Shown here in pieces: positions 10,569-23,220 of a DNA stretch of 64,000 nt; position 1 is the stretch's first letter; every line of letters begins with the position of its first letter. The notes under the pieces were generated by a model that made no database searches, had not been told where the DNA came from, and saw only the letters and a list, made by a program, of their open reading frames with translations. Source of the stretch: Pontederia crassipes (Eukaryota; Streptophyta; Magnoliopsida; Commelinales; Pontederiaceae); NCBI GenBank assembly GCA_030549335.1, contig CM060188.1, positions 68,292,696 through 68,356,695 on the forward strand, written 5' to 3'. The position numbers and the translations under genes are program-made.

Positions 10569-13500
10569 TCAACCATGAAGAACCCTTTGGGGATCCAACT
10601 GACCACTGCAATAGCTGGAAGGCACAGTAGAGAGTTCTAACCTTCCCTTCCATTCCTCGCCAGGTTTCAGGGTGATGGTTTTCTCGATGGCTGCAGCCTC
10701 TACACATAGCATATGCTTATATTCCTCATCCCCAAAATCTGGCATGGCTTTGGCCTTTTTGTCCCAAGGGTTCCATAGTACTGAAACAGATGAAAAGACT
10801 GACAGTGGGGAGGTAAACCCTCAAGAAGAGGGCCCAGACTTGAAAAAAAACAGAAGATAATGCTGACAAACAGAAAATAATGCTGACTGAGACTCCGACA
10901 CAGGGATGATTGTGAGAAGATGGCTATCGGACATTTTCAGGGTATCATTTTTCCTGAAATTAGGTTATCAAAGGGAAGAATAATACAAAGCATACCAGCA
11001 TCAGGAAGTCCATCTTTGCGAACAACAAATGTTCTTTTCTTTTCATGGTCCAAGATCGCAATCTTTGTTGGTGTGCTTAGATAAATTTTGTCCACCTGAT
11101 TTTGAGCGAGGTTAGAATTGAATAGAAAAGCAGCAAACTACATGATACTCATTTCCTTACTTCAGACTCGAATGTAATTGCATCTCCTTGTTCAGTGAAA
11201 CGGCGCTTTTCCCTTAAGTTATCAAGGTAATCTAGTGTCTCAAGACCTTCTACCCGTACCTCACTAGACAAAATTTTGAATTGGAAAACCAGAAAGTTTG
11301 GTCAAGGAGAAAGATTGATGATAACATCAATTGGGCAACAAACTAATGTAAGTTCTCCATCAATATGTAAAGAAAGTACAACCAACTGAAAAAAATCAAA
11401 GCATGTGAAAGGTCAACAGTGTAAAAGATACACGTGAAAAGGTCATCAGGTCCATTGATGTAATGAATGTGAAATGATGATCAATTATTTACAGGGTCTC
11501 TCAGAAAAAAAACTATTATTTACATGGTCAAGTGGTCAAACCTGATGTCCGATACAGAAAAGTACGTGTGATAAGCAAACGTAAAGGAAAATGATTTTCC
11601 ATCACTGTTGGTATTTCTTATGCGTGATGTCAACATCAGGTCACCCCCAGGTCCCAAAGCAACTCTTAGACGAAATTCGTAACTGCACCAATAAAACAAT
11701 GTTAACATATTCCAGATCCAGAAGGTTAACATAAGTCTGTGAACAGAATCCAAATTAAGCCTCGTTAAATAATATAAATGCTGTAGCATGATTTATCAAT
11801 TGGTATCTAGAAACCTGTGGGGCCAAATCTTGAAATCATCATCTGTAGGCTTAAGGATCAGATCAACAAAGGATCTAACAGTGCTATTTGTTGGAAAAGG
11901 TGGTGGATTAGGGTCTATACTCCAAAACTTGTTCCTGGCAAACCCATGTTGTTCAAGAATACCATGGCTGGAGAACTGCATTACAAAGTATCTGTGGTTA
12001 TTAATATTAATCTAACTCAGATGAACAATCAGTCAATATCAAATACAATAGAAAAAGGAAGTCCTTACTTGAGGGAAGCATATTGGGATACCTCCCCTAA
12101 TGGGCTTTGTCGGCTTGAAGACAGCCTACTCAACAGCATGAAAATCAAGTTACGCACAACTATTTAACGATTTGCTTTTTGTTGAAGGGTAAAAGGTGAA
12201 TAAGAGGGCTAGAAATCAATTTGTGTATGCATATGTACATGAGTCCAAAGATCTCATATACATGTGTGAGGAACAAAAAAAATATAGAGATAAGGAACAT
12301 AAAGGTAACTTAAGGTTCTTCCGGTACATGCTTTAAGAACATATTTGACCATCTATTATTAAATCCAGTGACAAGTTAATGTGAAGGAATGCCAAGAATC
12401 ATAGAGTTGTTTTAGACATAAATGTCCAGACATTGTAATTCTTCTAGTGGGATAAGGTTTGTTGTTGTTGTTGTTGTTGTTGTATTGTAGTTCTTCTAGC
12501 CATATGAAGAAAAACTGTAGAGTCAAGGAAAATACAAGCTCAATCCAGAAAATGCTCCTACCTGTCATTAAGCGTATTTAAGGCAAATCCATGACTTAAT
12601 AAGCTGGTGCATATCTTGATATGCAAACATGAAATTGTCTTTAGTTGCCACAATATAAGGTTAAATACTGCCCCAATTATGTCAATGCACAGAGGATATT
12701 CGTCCAATTGTAAAACAAGTGACATAGTAAAGCCCCTTTTTTGTTTTCTTAATTGCCTATGCACGGTACCGGAAAATTTTAGAATAATATTTATTTGCCA
12801 TGAATCATGAACCTTTTTTAGCAGAAAGTGTATGTGGTAGTGTTTATGAGGGGTGGAACATGGGATGGGTTCAAAATAAGGAACCTTTTAGTACCAATAA
12901 TCAAAAGAAACAATTTAACTTAATCACTGTGGTTATTCCAGTTCTTTTTACTTAGTAGGCCCTTAAAAGAAAACATGATATATACCCTTTTTGGTTGTCA
13001 ATTTATCTAGTGAAAGGCAAGGCATCAACTTAAACTGTTAGATAAGCAATATTTGAATCTGCAGGAAAAGTTTTATTATAAATATACATTCATGACAAGT
13101 AAATGGCTGGCAGAAGCAAAGTTGCAAGAAATATCTACAGGATGTGCCATTACTATCTCAAATCGATAAAGGACGCACTTTTCTTCCAATATGGTTTAAT
13201 TATGGGTTTCTCCATGTAAGCTTTGACAAAATGCACTCATTGCAGCCATTGACTGGGATTCCACCGGTAGATAATTCATTCTTTATGCTTGCATTCTCAT
13301 GAACAAAATAAAAGAGGCCTTCTAAAGAGAGATTGCTCCACAGATTAGCATATGAGACAATCAAGGATCATTTACAGCTAATTTAATATATTAATACCAC
13401 ACGATCATTCCTTTGGGAGAAAAATGTATTGGTTATCGTATGTACCTTACTGCTAACAAAAAGCAACTCCTCCCCATGATCATTCTTCCAGGACATCACT

Positions 13501-16303
13501 TGACCTCCATACAGGTAAACCTGAAAAAGTGACAGTTGAAAGATAAGCCAAAGGGTAGCCAACATACAATATCTTTATCAATTGGTCACCCTTTTGTGTA
13601 CAAATATCTTCAGATTTTGTAAGCTTTCTTCTGGAACTCCCGAGACTTCTCAAGTAATATTTTCTTGACCAATATCTACATATGTTTTTATTAGGAGAAC
13701 ATCTAAATATGTTAAAGGTTGCCAAGTGCCTGCTATATGGTGAATAATGTCATTTATTTTCTTTCTTTATTTGAGGCAGTGAAATGTCATTTTTGTATGG
13801 CTTATATCATTTCAACAGGATCCCTGTTATATGGAGAGGACCACACCAAGAAATCTAAACTAAGCATTGAACTTTTCCTTCGGATCAAGGATCTATTCAT
13901 CCCTCCTACTTGGCACAAGGATTAGTCACCCACAATGTTCTCAAGTTCGAGAGTTTAAGTAAACTCATTGTTTGTCCTGCAAAATCGACTCGTGAATTCG
14001 TAGAGTCTATGTATCAAATAAATTTAATTATTTAAGTAATTATTATATAATCATAAGCACATATCTATTATCCATAAATACTAATCGACTAACATATTTT
14101 ACTAATATGAAAGTCGAAATAAGACTATCACTTACAACTAATAAATGCTAAGTAACTATCAACAATTATGTTTATTAAATTAGAAAGCTCTTATAAAAAT
14201 ACAAATGAGTAAAATAATTGCATTAATTTTTGAATCACGATACTAATTTCACTTTCAATCATAAAACATTAATCAAATAAAATATTTAATATTTATAAAC
14301 TTTTTTATTATACAAATAATAGTTTTACGTATTCGTATAGAATCATACAAACTCGTTAGAATTGTATAGAGTTTATAAGAATTTATAAGATTCTACCAAA
14401 TGTTTAAAATTAATTTTAAGGTAAAATATAAGAGTTCAAGTTATTTAAGAGTCTATGCCGATTTGATTTGTTTTACTTACCTAAACTCTTGACTCGTAAG
14501 AGTTTAAGAATTTAACTCAAGAACTCAACAATATTGGCCACCCAATGGACATAAATTGATAAGGAAAAACAATATATGGAATATGGACATTGTTATTATA
14601 CTTTGCAGCTATTAAAGTATGAACATGCATAAAGAGTTACTCTTTGCAGGCTTTGAGAGAGAGGGTTAGTGCTTTGCATTCCCATGTGGACATGTGGGAT
14701 TAGACATAATTATCCTATAGCTATTCCTAAACACACAAAGTTAAGATTAATCTGTATCTTGTTTATTAAATCTATTAGATGTAGGTCATCTATCATTTAT
14801 TTTAGATTGTAGAAGATCCTCCTGGATCAGGTATTCCACATCTCAATGCACTTTTCATGTTTATAGTTCTTTAAATACGTAAATCTGGAGGTCCACGATA
14901 AGGGTAAACTCAACTAAGAAAACCACGAACTATATTCAAACATTTCTTTCGTATGGGATATATCATAGAGAGATGACCTATCAAGAGAAATCATACAACA
15001 ATCCAGCATCAAATAAAGACAAAGGGAAGGCACGTCAAGTTAGAATCCTTGTTCCTCAAAAAAAAAAAAAAAAGAAAAAAGCAAAGATGATTCACAAGCC
15101 TAGTTAAATGAAGTCGACCACAGTTTTTACTTGCTACCTTTGATATGCAACATAGCAATTGGTGTGCCATCAAAACTAGGGAAAATATTTCATTCCAAGT
15201 CAGAAACACGGGCAATCAATATGATGTTATCTCCATGTGAATTAATATTAAGTTAGAGAAAGAGTATGAATTTAGTTTGTTTTATCAGGAAAAATAAGAT
15301 ATTACTTAAGTTCAGCCCTTTCCCCAGTCAGCACAAAGCCACTGATTCATCCATCCAACATAAGGGACCACATGCACTGTACTTACTGATTGCTGAGCAA
15401 GACATGCAATCCTAGTTCACCAAAATCAACAAGACAAACAAATTGATCGGAAAGAACAACACTGTAGTCCAAGCATCAAATTAAAGGATCGAATAACATT
15501 CTGTTAAGAACACTGATGCATTTCTTCAAAGCTTTCTCGGTGGAACATCTTCTGTGGTCACAAAGTTATGATGTATCTCTAATCACGTTCACGCCCTCAA
15601 CATTCTTTTTTTTTCCCTCAACATCTGCAAGGTTGCTTTCCTAAAGCACATATCATCTTGTTATAGCAACAACAAAAATTACTCTTTTTTTATACATAAG
15701 AATCCCAGAGAATATTTTATACAGGAATTCATAGAACGAATATATTATTCATCCAACTCTATTAATGGATTGTTTGATCATCCAAAGTATTATCAAACAG
15801 GATATCCTTGTCAAGTCGTGAATTTTCTCGAATCCAAAGGTGATTTATACATGGCTTTCGTTCTTTATGTTGTATTCCATAAATTAGAGAATGATGACTC
15901 CATTTTAATACCATAGCATACAGGAGTTCGTGGGACTTGTTATGAGCGCCATTCATAACTGCCCTAAGCAGAGAACCAACAGAAGTCCACCTGGGGTGTG
16001 GTAGAGCATCGTATTAGAAAAGAACATATACAGCGGAGCAGATTCAATTCTGCAACGACGGAACCCACGGAGCGATCCTCTTTCCGGCCCAAATCACAGC
16101 AAGATATAAAGTATAAACGCCTTAAATCGGATTGCAAAATTCACACCAAGCATGGCCACGAAGAAAGGAGAAGAGCAGGAGAGAGAAAGAGAGACAAGAG
16201 CCCAGACCTCGGCGGAGCCACCGCGGGCTTCCCGGAGCACCACCTTGTCAAGGCCATTGATGCCTTTGCAGACCTCCGCCGACGGCTTCTCCGTGCTGGC
16301 CAT
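10569..16303 (-). CDS. Glucose-6-phosphate 1-epimerase (aldose-1-epimerase family)
   Basis: Interconverts the alpha and beta anomers of hexose 6-phosphates. Eight exons on the - strand: 16208-16303, 13446-13520, 12069-12125, 11815-11975, 11542-11682, 11161-11263, 10996-11095, 10569-10780. Lengths sum to 945 bases with consistent phases and GT-AG ends, giving 314 residues, the usual plant length. Landmarks: CKGINGLDKVVLRE (about 12-25), YLYGGQVMSWKNDHGEELLF (34-53), KPIRGGIPICFPQ (64-76), LEQHGFARNKFWS, LRVALGPGGDLMLTSRIRNT, AYHTYFSVSD with the expected catalytic His at about 168, VWNPWDKK-type segment, and YKHMLCVEAAAI with the expected catalytic Glu at about 272. The start at 16303 begins the conserved N-terminus; a TATA box lies 228 bases upstream. 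No signal or transit peptide is obvious, so it is probably cytosolic. Intron 1 is large (2.7 kb). The reading frame is intact. Confidence 0.92.
12458..12482 (+). repeat. (GTT)n microsatellite in epimerase intron 2
   Basis: About eight GTT repeats, flanked on both sides by copies of a short TTCTTCTAG-containing sequence, between exons 3 and 2 of the epimerase gene. Confidence 0.8.
13926..14545. other. AT-rich island in epimerase intron 1
   Basis: A very AT-rich block differs from the flanking intron and is bordered by recurring GAGTTTAAG / CTCGTAAGAGTTTAAG words in both directions. This suggests an old inserted element. I could not define clean terminal repeats or a TSD. The rest of intron 1 (14546-16207) holds only an A-tract at 15056-15074 and no other gene. 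Confidence 0.3.
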
Positions 16304-16530
16304 GGCGCTCACCCCTCCATGAACCGCTCGACGGGAAACCCTAACCCCAATTACTACACCTCTCGGCTCTCTCTCTCTTCTCTCTCTGTCCTCACGCTTC
16401 GCCTCCGAAGCGCTTGAGAGGCGGCGAGGAAGGCGACGGAGAGAGAAACAAACAAAGAAGAAGAAGACGAAGAGGGGGGAGAGAGAGAAACCGAAAGCGG
16501 AGGGAGGCACTCGAGCTCTCTCGTGGGCTC

Positions 16531-16539
16531 AATTTATAG
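16531..16539 (-). promoter_or_regulatory. TATA box of the epimerase gene
   Basis: CTATAAATT on the - strand lies 228 bases upstream of the ATG. A start about 30 bases downstream would give a leader of about 200 bases, which is CT-rich on the sense strand as is common for plant housekeeping genes. Confidence 0.6.
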
Positions 16540-18137
16540 ACGCGCGGAAAGAGTGGAGTGGGGATTTCACGAGTCCCCGTCCGTTTGTAAATATTTTCTT
16601 CTTCTTTTTGGCGCGGGCCGAGGCATCCGAGGCAGGGAAAAGGGCACCGGAGAGTTAACCCAACAATAGAGATCACCTCGCGCTGGTTTGGAGCCCCCTG
16701 GGGTCCATTACCTTCGGGGCTCGGCCACATGCTCTACATACAGTCTACAACACACGGCATAATTCTTTCTTTTGATATATTTCAGCGTGCATGAATGCCA
16801 TGAACTCCCAAACGGCAATGTGTATTTTTGTTGTTGTTTATCATTTTATGTTGTAATCCACTTTTTAAAATATAATTACATTATCTTAAAATATTCTCGT
16901 ATTTTTTTACAGAAGATTCAAATTCTAATGGAAAGGAGAAAATAAACTCTATAATTTAATAAATAAATATACCGATGGATCGAATAGATCTGATTAAAAT
17001 TTATTCTTTTACCTTACCATAATAAATCTAGAATTTAAGCATAAAAATTGAGATGTAAGAGTTTTTGTGAATCGTGTGTCAAATAATTTTACACTTTTTT
17101 TATTTTTTATACCTTTTTTCATCAATAATTTAAAAGATCATAATAAAAAATAGTTTTATAACATATATCCCCCGATATATTGGTAATGCTAATCTAATAT
17201 ATAAGCCAAGCTCCGAAAGTTTTTTAAGAAATGCTCGTCTAACCTCTTATGCCCCATTCTACAAGAAAAAATAAACTGACAAATGGGGAGAAAATAATAA
17301 AAGAGCACACAACTCTTACTAGACAAATTAATAGATGTAACCTTCCATCCATATTCCACACCCAAAAAGTTAATAGATGTAAACTTTGGCCAATGGTCCT
17401 CTCGGATTTCTTTGGGCCACAAATCGATGAACCTTTTGCTACAACTAATGGAGACCTTTCGATCTCTTCCCCACAACACACCCCATGCATGCATGCGATG
17501 CATGTCCACCTCGAGTGGTCTCACAGCTGAGCTGACGTAGCTTCATGTGATGGATAGAGATCCATGGAGGAGAGAGAAAGAGCGAAGCATAGGATGCTGC
17601 AGGGGAGACCCACTCTTGATCCGTTCCTCTCTCTGTCCAAGTCCAACGGCAGTTGTCTGTGGACCTCAAACTCCGGTGGACCCTCCGCCGAAAGCGGCGA
17701 TAAGGTTGGATCTTTCTCCGTGCACGTACGAGGAGTTGCTGTATCCATTGGCCAAGGGCTCAATGGTCGGTTTGGAACTTGCTTGGACTTTTGTGTATAA
17801 ATAAAGAAAAGGGGAGAGAGATGGAGAGAGAGAGAGAAAGGTGTCAAATCATAAGGCATCTGCCAAAAAAAAATTATCCAACCAACAACAATCCCCTAAT
17901 TATATATATTTTTTCTCAATGTTATCGTTATTCATTTCTCCATCTTGAGATCTCCTAACTCAACCATATTCATTGATTTATCTTCAACTTTTAACTCTTT
18001 CATTAACAATCTTATTTGTCAATGATAACAAAATCTCCTTCATATCATTATATAAGTAATAGAATAGTATTATAATATTAAAAATAAGAAAAAATGTATT
18101 GTTTCATTCCTCATATCTCCTTAATTAGATGAGATCT
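16540..18137. other. Epimerase upstream region and adjoining intergenic sequence
   Basis: Up to about 16.75 kb this is probably promoter DNA of the epimerase gene. The rest alternates AT-rich sequence with a GC/GA-rich patch (17500-17860). Short ORFs on both strands there have no recognisable domain. No transposon ends were recognised. Confidence 0.4.
17796..17803 (+). promoter_or_regulatory. Candidate TATA box without a visible gene
   Basis: TATAAATA is preceded by mixed-composition DNA and followed by a GA-rich stretch (17812-17840), as in a plant core promoter and leader. No coding sequence follows before repeat-derived DNA begins at about 18.1 kb, so it may be a chance match or the stump of an interrupted gene. 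Confidence 0.2.
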
Positions 18138-19873
18138 TTTATGATGGTGGGATGTGACATTATCAAAATCACCTCATGACATGTGTCGTGAGCAAGTTTT
18201 GGAGTGCGTCACATGGTGAATAATATGATACATAATATAATAATAATGAGACATAATTATGCATAAGCATAAACAATATCAAAATAAAGCCTACTAACAT
18301 AATAGCATATAAATAACATGATACACATAGTAAAAGCTTAACATAGTGATAATGATAATAACATAGCAGAAGACCCAATAATATAACACAGAAGATTCGA
18401 ACTTCACAATAACGATGGCCCATAAATGTTCTTCATCCTAGAGAACATAATATCAACATAATACATGTCATGGGTTAGTACATAACCTTAATAGACAATA
18501 ATATAAAAGATTCATAATAAAGACCACCATTTTTTGTGCAACTTATTTTCATGAGCTCGCCACCAGCACACATCATTTCTACCTAGCTGCACGAATCCTG
18601 ATGCAGAGGAGACTCACCTTCCATAAGTTGGATGTAAGGACCATAAATAAAATAATAACTTGCATTAAAGAAATAAAACCAATCATATATGTAATCAATG
18701 AAACATAATCAGAATAATCAATTCCAAATTCTATTTCCATAACATCAATCCATTTACATTAAACTTTACTAATGTCAAATATCCATAAGATTAGTGAACT
18801 AGAACTTCAACTGCACTCATATTTGATGGCCAATCAATATCCATAGTGATTTTCATTTTCATTTGTTCTAGGCACAAATTATTTTGATTAGGTTATCAAA
18901 CAATAATTTGTGAATCATTATTTACCATTGATGTACTTGGTTGTCCTCACATATAATGGGCTAGCCAAGTCGATGAGTTTCAAAATTCTTATCTTCAGTG
19001 TTCACGATTGTGAAAATAAAGTCATAATCTTGACTGTTGATGTCATGGTCGTATATGTTTCATGATTGTTCTAGTAGGCCAATTTTTATTCTGACAATAT
19101 CACGGCCATGACGAGCATTGTCATGCCCGTGATAGAACAATGATAACTTGATAGCGCCTCACTAATTTATCATAACTTTTCATACACAGCTCCAAATGAC
19201 ATGAAATCAAATCCTACTGAAAACTAGACTTTTATATTATCCAAGGACATGTTATTCATTATCATTTTTAAACCATTATAACCTATATAAATATTATTTA
19301 AAATAGAAGATATAGAAGATATAAAACATTAATAACATTCTGTAAACATGTCCATTTTATATGAAATTAATTCCTATAGAAAGGTGACCTAATATCATAT
19401 ATACTCCATAAATTTCATTCTCAGATTAGTTAATTACAAATTTGTGCATTTTCCAAATCTATTTTATGTGAGGCAGCTTGATAGTAGGTTGATTCTTTGG
19501 CTATACCGTTTTGTTCACAATTCCAATTAAGTGAAATTAAAACCCTTAGAAACTATACTTCAAGGTTTGTCCAATCATATATTGTACATGATTTTTGGAT
19601 AATAAAAACCTTTTCAAAACTCTTTGGAACATGGTGAAGAAATTAAGGATGAACATGATTCTAATCTTTAGAACTCTTAAACAACATTATCAATCAATTA
19701 ACATTAGGAGGCTTTGTTCCTCATTCTCAATAAAAAATTAGGGAAAATCATTCTTAAGGACAAATCATTTATTAAACAACACATTTATGCAACATCAATC
19801 TAATCAATAAGTTTAAACTTTCAACCCATGTGTTAGATGGATTGAAAAGGGTTTTTTTGTCCAAAAATCCTTG

Positions 19874-20485
19874 GGGGCCGTTTGGCAACAAGAACAATGA
19901 GTTCCATCAAGTTCTCGTAGTTATAGTTGTGTTTGGATGAAGTGAAATTTAATGATGAGGAATAAGGTAGTTGATGTGATAGAAAAAAGTAGATGTCATG
20001 GGTTAATTTTTTGTGAGTTTTGAAATAATAATTGATATTATAAATATAAGATAGAATCTTTTTAGTAAATATAAATAAAATATGTTTTAAAAATTTCGTT
20101 AAATAATAATTTATTTAAATTTTAAAAAAATCTCATTTTTAATAATTATATGTAGTAAAATATTAAATTTTTTTAATGAAATAATAAGTAAGAAATATTA
20201 TTATATTAATATATTATAATAAATAATTTATATTTAATAAATAATTTATTTTATAAGATATATTTACGAGAGAGAAAATAAAAGAAAGAAAAAAAAAGAA
20301 TAAAGGAAATTGAAAAAAAAGCAAGACGTGATGTCCGAAAAAAAAAGGCTATAGTGCCTGGTGGAACCAGGGCAAGGAAAAAGGGGTCACGTGACTCCTT
20401 TTTCTGGAACTAAGTTCTAGCTTCGGTTATCGTTTGGCGGAACCGACTGAAACTAGACGCTTAGTTTCAGTTGCCAAATAGCCCC
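19874..20485. mobile_element. Tourist/Harbinger-like MITE with TTG target duplication
   Basis: The left end GGGGCCGTTTGGCAAC and the reverse complement of the right end, GGGGCTATTTGGCAAC, match at 14 of 16 positions. Both sides are flanked by TTG (19871-19873 and 20486-20488). The 612-bp interior is AT-rich and non-coding. GGGxC-type ends with a 3-bp duplication fit PIF/Harbinger-derived MITEs, although TTG rather than TTA/TAA is a weak point. Confidence 0.6.
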
Positions 20486-20891
20486 TTGGAATCTAATCTT
20501 CCTTCTTCTATTGTGCTTCTCTCCAAATGGCTAAAGCTCCTTCTCTTTTCTCCACCTCTTTAAGCTTCTACAACCCATGAATGAGCACCAAGATTAGGGA
20601 AGTGCCTACTAGAAAATGGGGCGGATTGAGGAAGGAAGAGAGGTTTGAAGGTTTTAGGACTAATTTTTTTGTCTGATTTTGAATGATCAAAATGTCCTTC
20701 TAACAATTTCTCTTTTAAGAGAACGGTAGTTCATTTCCAACCTCTTCCATCAAAAGAAAGCAATGCCTATAAGATTCTTTACTTTTTTAGAGTGATTAAG
20801 TCCTTTTCAATCTTTTTACCGAAAGACAATTTTTGCCCTCAAGATGCTTATGCTTTGGGGTCAATTTGGTCACTTTACTTTAATGTTTATA

Positions 20892-20930
<39 letters not shown>
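20892..20930 (+). repeat. (ATT)n microsatellite
   Basis: An uninterrupted run of about 13 trinucleotides, followed by CTCCTC. Confidence 0.85.
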
Positions 20931-21180
20931 ACCTCCTCCTCGTCAGTATCGCCAATACATTATTAATATTTTATAACATATTTAATTTAATGTTATAATA
21001 ATATATAATATATGTATTATTTATAAGTTATATTATAACTTTTTCTTTAAATATATTATGTATAAAATGATCTTATAGATAATAAATTATAAAATAATGG
21101 TTTTAAATTTATTATAATTAATATTTATAATATAAATTTAAAATTGAATTGGGATCTAATTTACTTTTCGACTAATTCAG

Positions 21181-22158
21181 GAAGTGATATAGTGGGGGAG
21201 GAAGTAGGAAGTGATGTCTCTCTCTAAGAACAAGTCACTCGACAATGGTGACTTTAAAGAGAAAGGTGTGGTCGAGAAAGTGAAGATCTCGAGCAAAGGA
21301 GGAGGCATGCCTCACTCCTTCCTTTTTTTATTGTTTTAAATATCTTAATAATTATTTATTATTTATATGCTGACTTTAAAATTAAAGGATTATTCTCTTA
21401 CAAAAAAAAAAGGCTTGATCCTCCATTGTTTACAAATGTTCCAGTAGCTGAAAGGAAAGTTTACGGAGTGGGAGAGGGAAGGAAATATATCCTCCATTGA
21501 CAATGGCTGGAGTCCACAATACCTGTCCTTTTGCCTCCTTCCCAAGCAAAAGCTTCCACTCGATTATGATGCATGGATTCGGATGCCAACATGTACAATA
21601 TCTTTTTGTGGCCTAATCTTTTGGCAAAGCCTCTTTGTGCGGAAAGTAAGAGCTGCTCTAAGCATGTCCATGGACATGCCTTTCTTTCTTATGAATATTA
21701 TGTGAGCCACAAGTGGAGAGTCAACGTTATCTCGCCGTCCATCAAATAAAATAGTCGTGTTAAGATAAAAAAATTCACGTACAACAGATGTCACTGGTTT
21801 GGAATTTGGATTATTATTCTTTTTCACATTCATTATAGTGCACAAATGACAACTTCACCAAATGCAGACAACCAACTATTTGAAGTCAGTATTTCTCGTT
21901 TTTGTGATCCTCATGTTTCAACTTCACCAAACGCAGACAACCAACTATTTGAAGTCATAAATTACTCAAAAAAAAAAATTATCCCCTTGTCCAAGCCCGA
22001 TTCAGGATAATTGTTTCTCTCTCTTTTTTGTTTGTAATTTTCAAGATGAATGGATGTTAATTTTTCTTTCTCTTCCAACCAAACTTTGATCAAATAAAAT
22101 AAGAGGAAATAAAGATGATATCGTTGGGTCCTGCCCAAGGATCACATATTATTTTAAG
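21181..22158. other. Intergenic segment with a near-perfect direct repeat
   Basis: A sequence of about 38 bases (starting CAACTTCACCAAA at 21850) recurs at 21919-21957 with one change, spaced 69 bases. A 93-codon ORF on the - strand at 21564-21845 has no recognisable domain and I do not call it a gene. Nothing else is seen. Confidence 0.4.
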
Positions 22159-22167
22159 ATTTATTCT

Positions 22168-22868
22168 AAGTAAATTACATGGATCGTTCCCTAAATTTAA
22201 ATCAATATCTCAACGGTTAATTTTTAATTTATAATTAAAATGTTCTTAACCTTTAATTTTCTTGCATGTACCGTCCTCACCAGCAATAATCAGTTCCTCG
22301 GTTATGCTGATGACATGGTGCAATAAAATATAATAAAAAATAAAAAAGGGTAGGCTGCCGTCCCGTCGACGTTGGAACGGAGAAGGAGGCGCTAGCCTCC
22401 CTCTCCCTCTTCCCTTCAACGAGCTGGAGGGGAGAGGGAGAGGGAGAGGGGGGGACGCCAGTTGCCGGCGAGGGAGAAAAGGGGGCACCCTTTTTCGATG
22501 CTCCTTTTTTCCTTTGCTGCATGCGAGGGAGAAAGGGGGCGCTGACCCTCTTTTCTCCCTTGCCAATGTCGGCGAAAGAGAAATGAGTGGCGCTAGCCAT
22601 CCTTCCCCTCTCTTCTTTAGCTTCAGAGGGGAGAGGGGGAGGGGGCACCGTCCCCCTTGATGCCCTCCTAGGCTGACACTTTTTTATTATTTTATTATTT
22701 TTTATTACGCCACATCATTAGCGTAACCTGAGAATTATCTATTGTCGGTTAGAAGGATGACACGTGTAAGAAAATCAAAGGTCGAGGATATTCCAATTGA
22801 AAACTGAAGTTGAGGGATCGAATAATTATCGCACCCAAAGTCGAGGGATGATATATGTAATTTACCCA
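22168..22868. mobile_element. Mutator-like non-autonomous foldback element with GC-rich core
   Basis: The left end (AAGTAAATTACATGG) and right end (ATGTAATTTACCCA) are inverted repeats, and similarity continues inward: text about a diverging sequence on the left reappears in reverse on the right. Flanks are ATTTATTCT (22159-22167) and ATTTATTCC (22869-22877), a 9-bp duplication with one mismatch as expected for Mutator-like elements. The 300-bp core is GC-rich with repeated GGGAGAGGG/CCCTCTCCC words and can fold back. The ORFs of 106 and 123 codons on the - strand are compositional. No transposase. Confidence 0.65.
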
Positions 22869-22890
22869 ATTTATTCCTTATATCCATGTG

Positions 22891-23220
22891 TAGGGATGAG
22901 CACTTGCTACTTGTCCCGAACTGTACTGGTCCAAAATTTCCAATTTTTTCCTAGTACGATTACCTACCGGATTGGGACCTAGTCTTATTTTTTGAGACTC
23001 GACCGGTACCGGATTGCGACCGGATTTGGGTTATAAAAATTCGGACCATATCCCGACCTATTATTATATATTATATTAATATATTAAATTATTTAAAAAT
23101 ATTATATTTAGATATATTTTAATTAAAAATTTATTATTTATTATATATAATAAACATACATTATATTATATGTATTTTAATTGATAATTATTATATTTAT
23201 ATAATAGTATTAAACACTTT
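22891..23220. mobile_element. Truncated hAT-like end
   Basis: It begins with TAGGGATGAGCA, nearly the 12-bp terminus of the complete hAT MITE at 34381-35067. It continues with the same kind of CCGGTACCGG / GACCGGATTTGGG words, then dissolves into AT-rich DNA. No matching right end was found. It starts only 13 bases after the right TSD of the neighbouring foldback element. The right limit is arbitrary. Confidence 0.45.

Larger units (their letters stand above)
18138..21180. mobile_element. Degenerate LTR-retrotransposon-like sequence (possibly Gypsy LTR)
   Basis: This is non-coding, moderately AT-rich DNA starting with TGTGACATTATC. It reads like a long plant Gypsy LTR, with CACGGCC/GCCCGTGA words near 19.04-19.13 kb and phrases such as GAGTGATTAAGTCC and CCGAAAGACAATTTTTGCCC near 20.8 kb. 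It is interrupted by a MITE at 19874-20485. No coding domain, primer-binding site or partner LTR was found. Class assignment is inferred from general resemblance only. Confidence 0.3.

Noticed and set aside
12558..12810. Overlapping ORFs of 67-68 codons in epimerase intron 2
   Set aside because: No similarity to the epimerase segment expected there; exon 3 is at 12069-12125.
16000..16080. tRNA-like words (GTAGAGCATCGT.., GATTCAATTCTGC)
   Set aside because: The acceptor and anticodon stems do not pair and spacing is wrong; it lies in epimerase intron 1.
16094..16510. 138-codon - strand ORF starting upstream of the epimerase ATG
   Set aside because: Its upstream part is the CT-rich 5' UTR and its downstream part reads into intron 1. 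The true exon 1 is 16208-16303.
22246..22648. 106- and 123-codon - strand ORFs
   Set aside because: They lie inside the inverted-repeat core of a foldback transposon and encode Pro/Ser/Arg-rich simple sequence.
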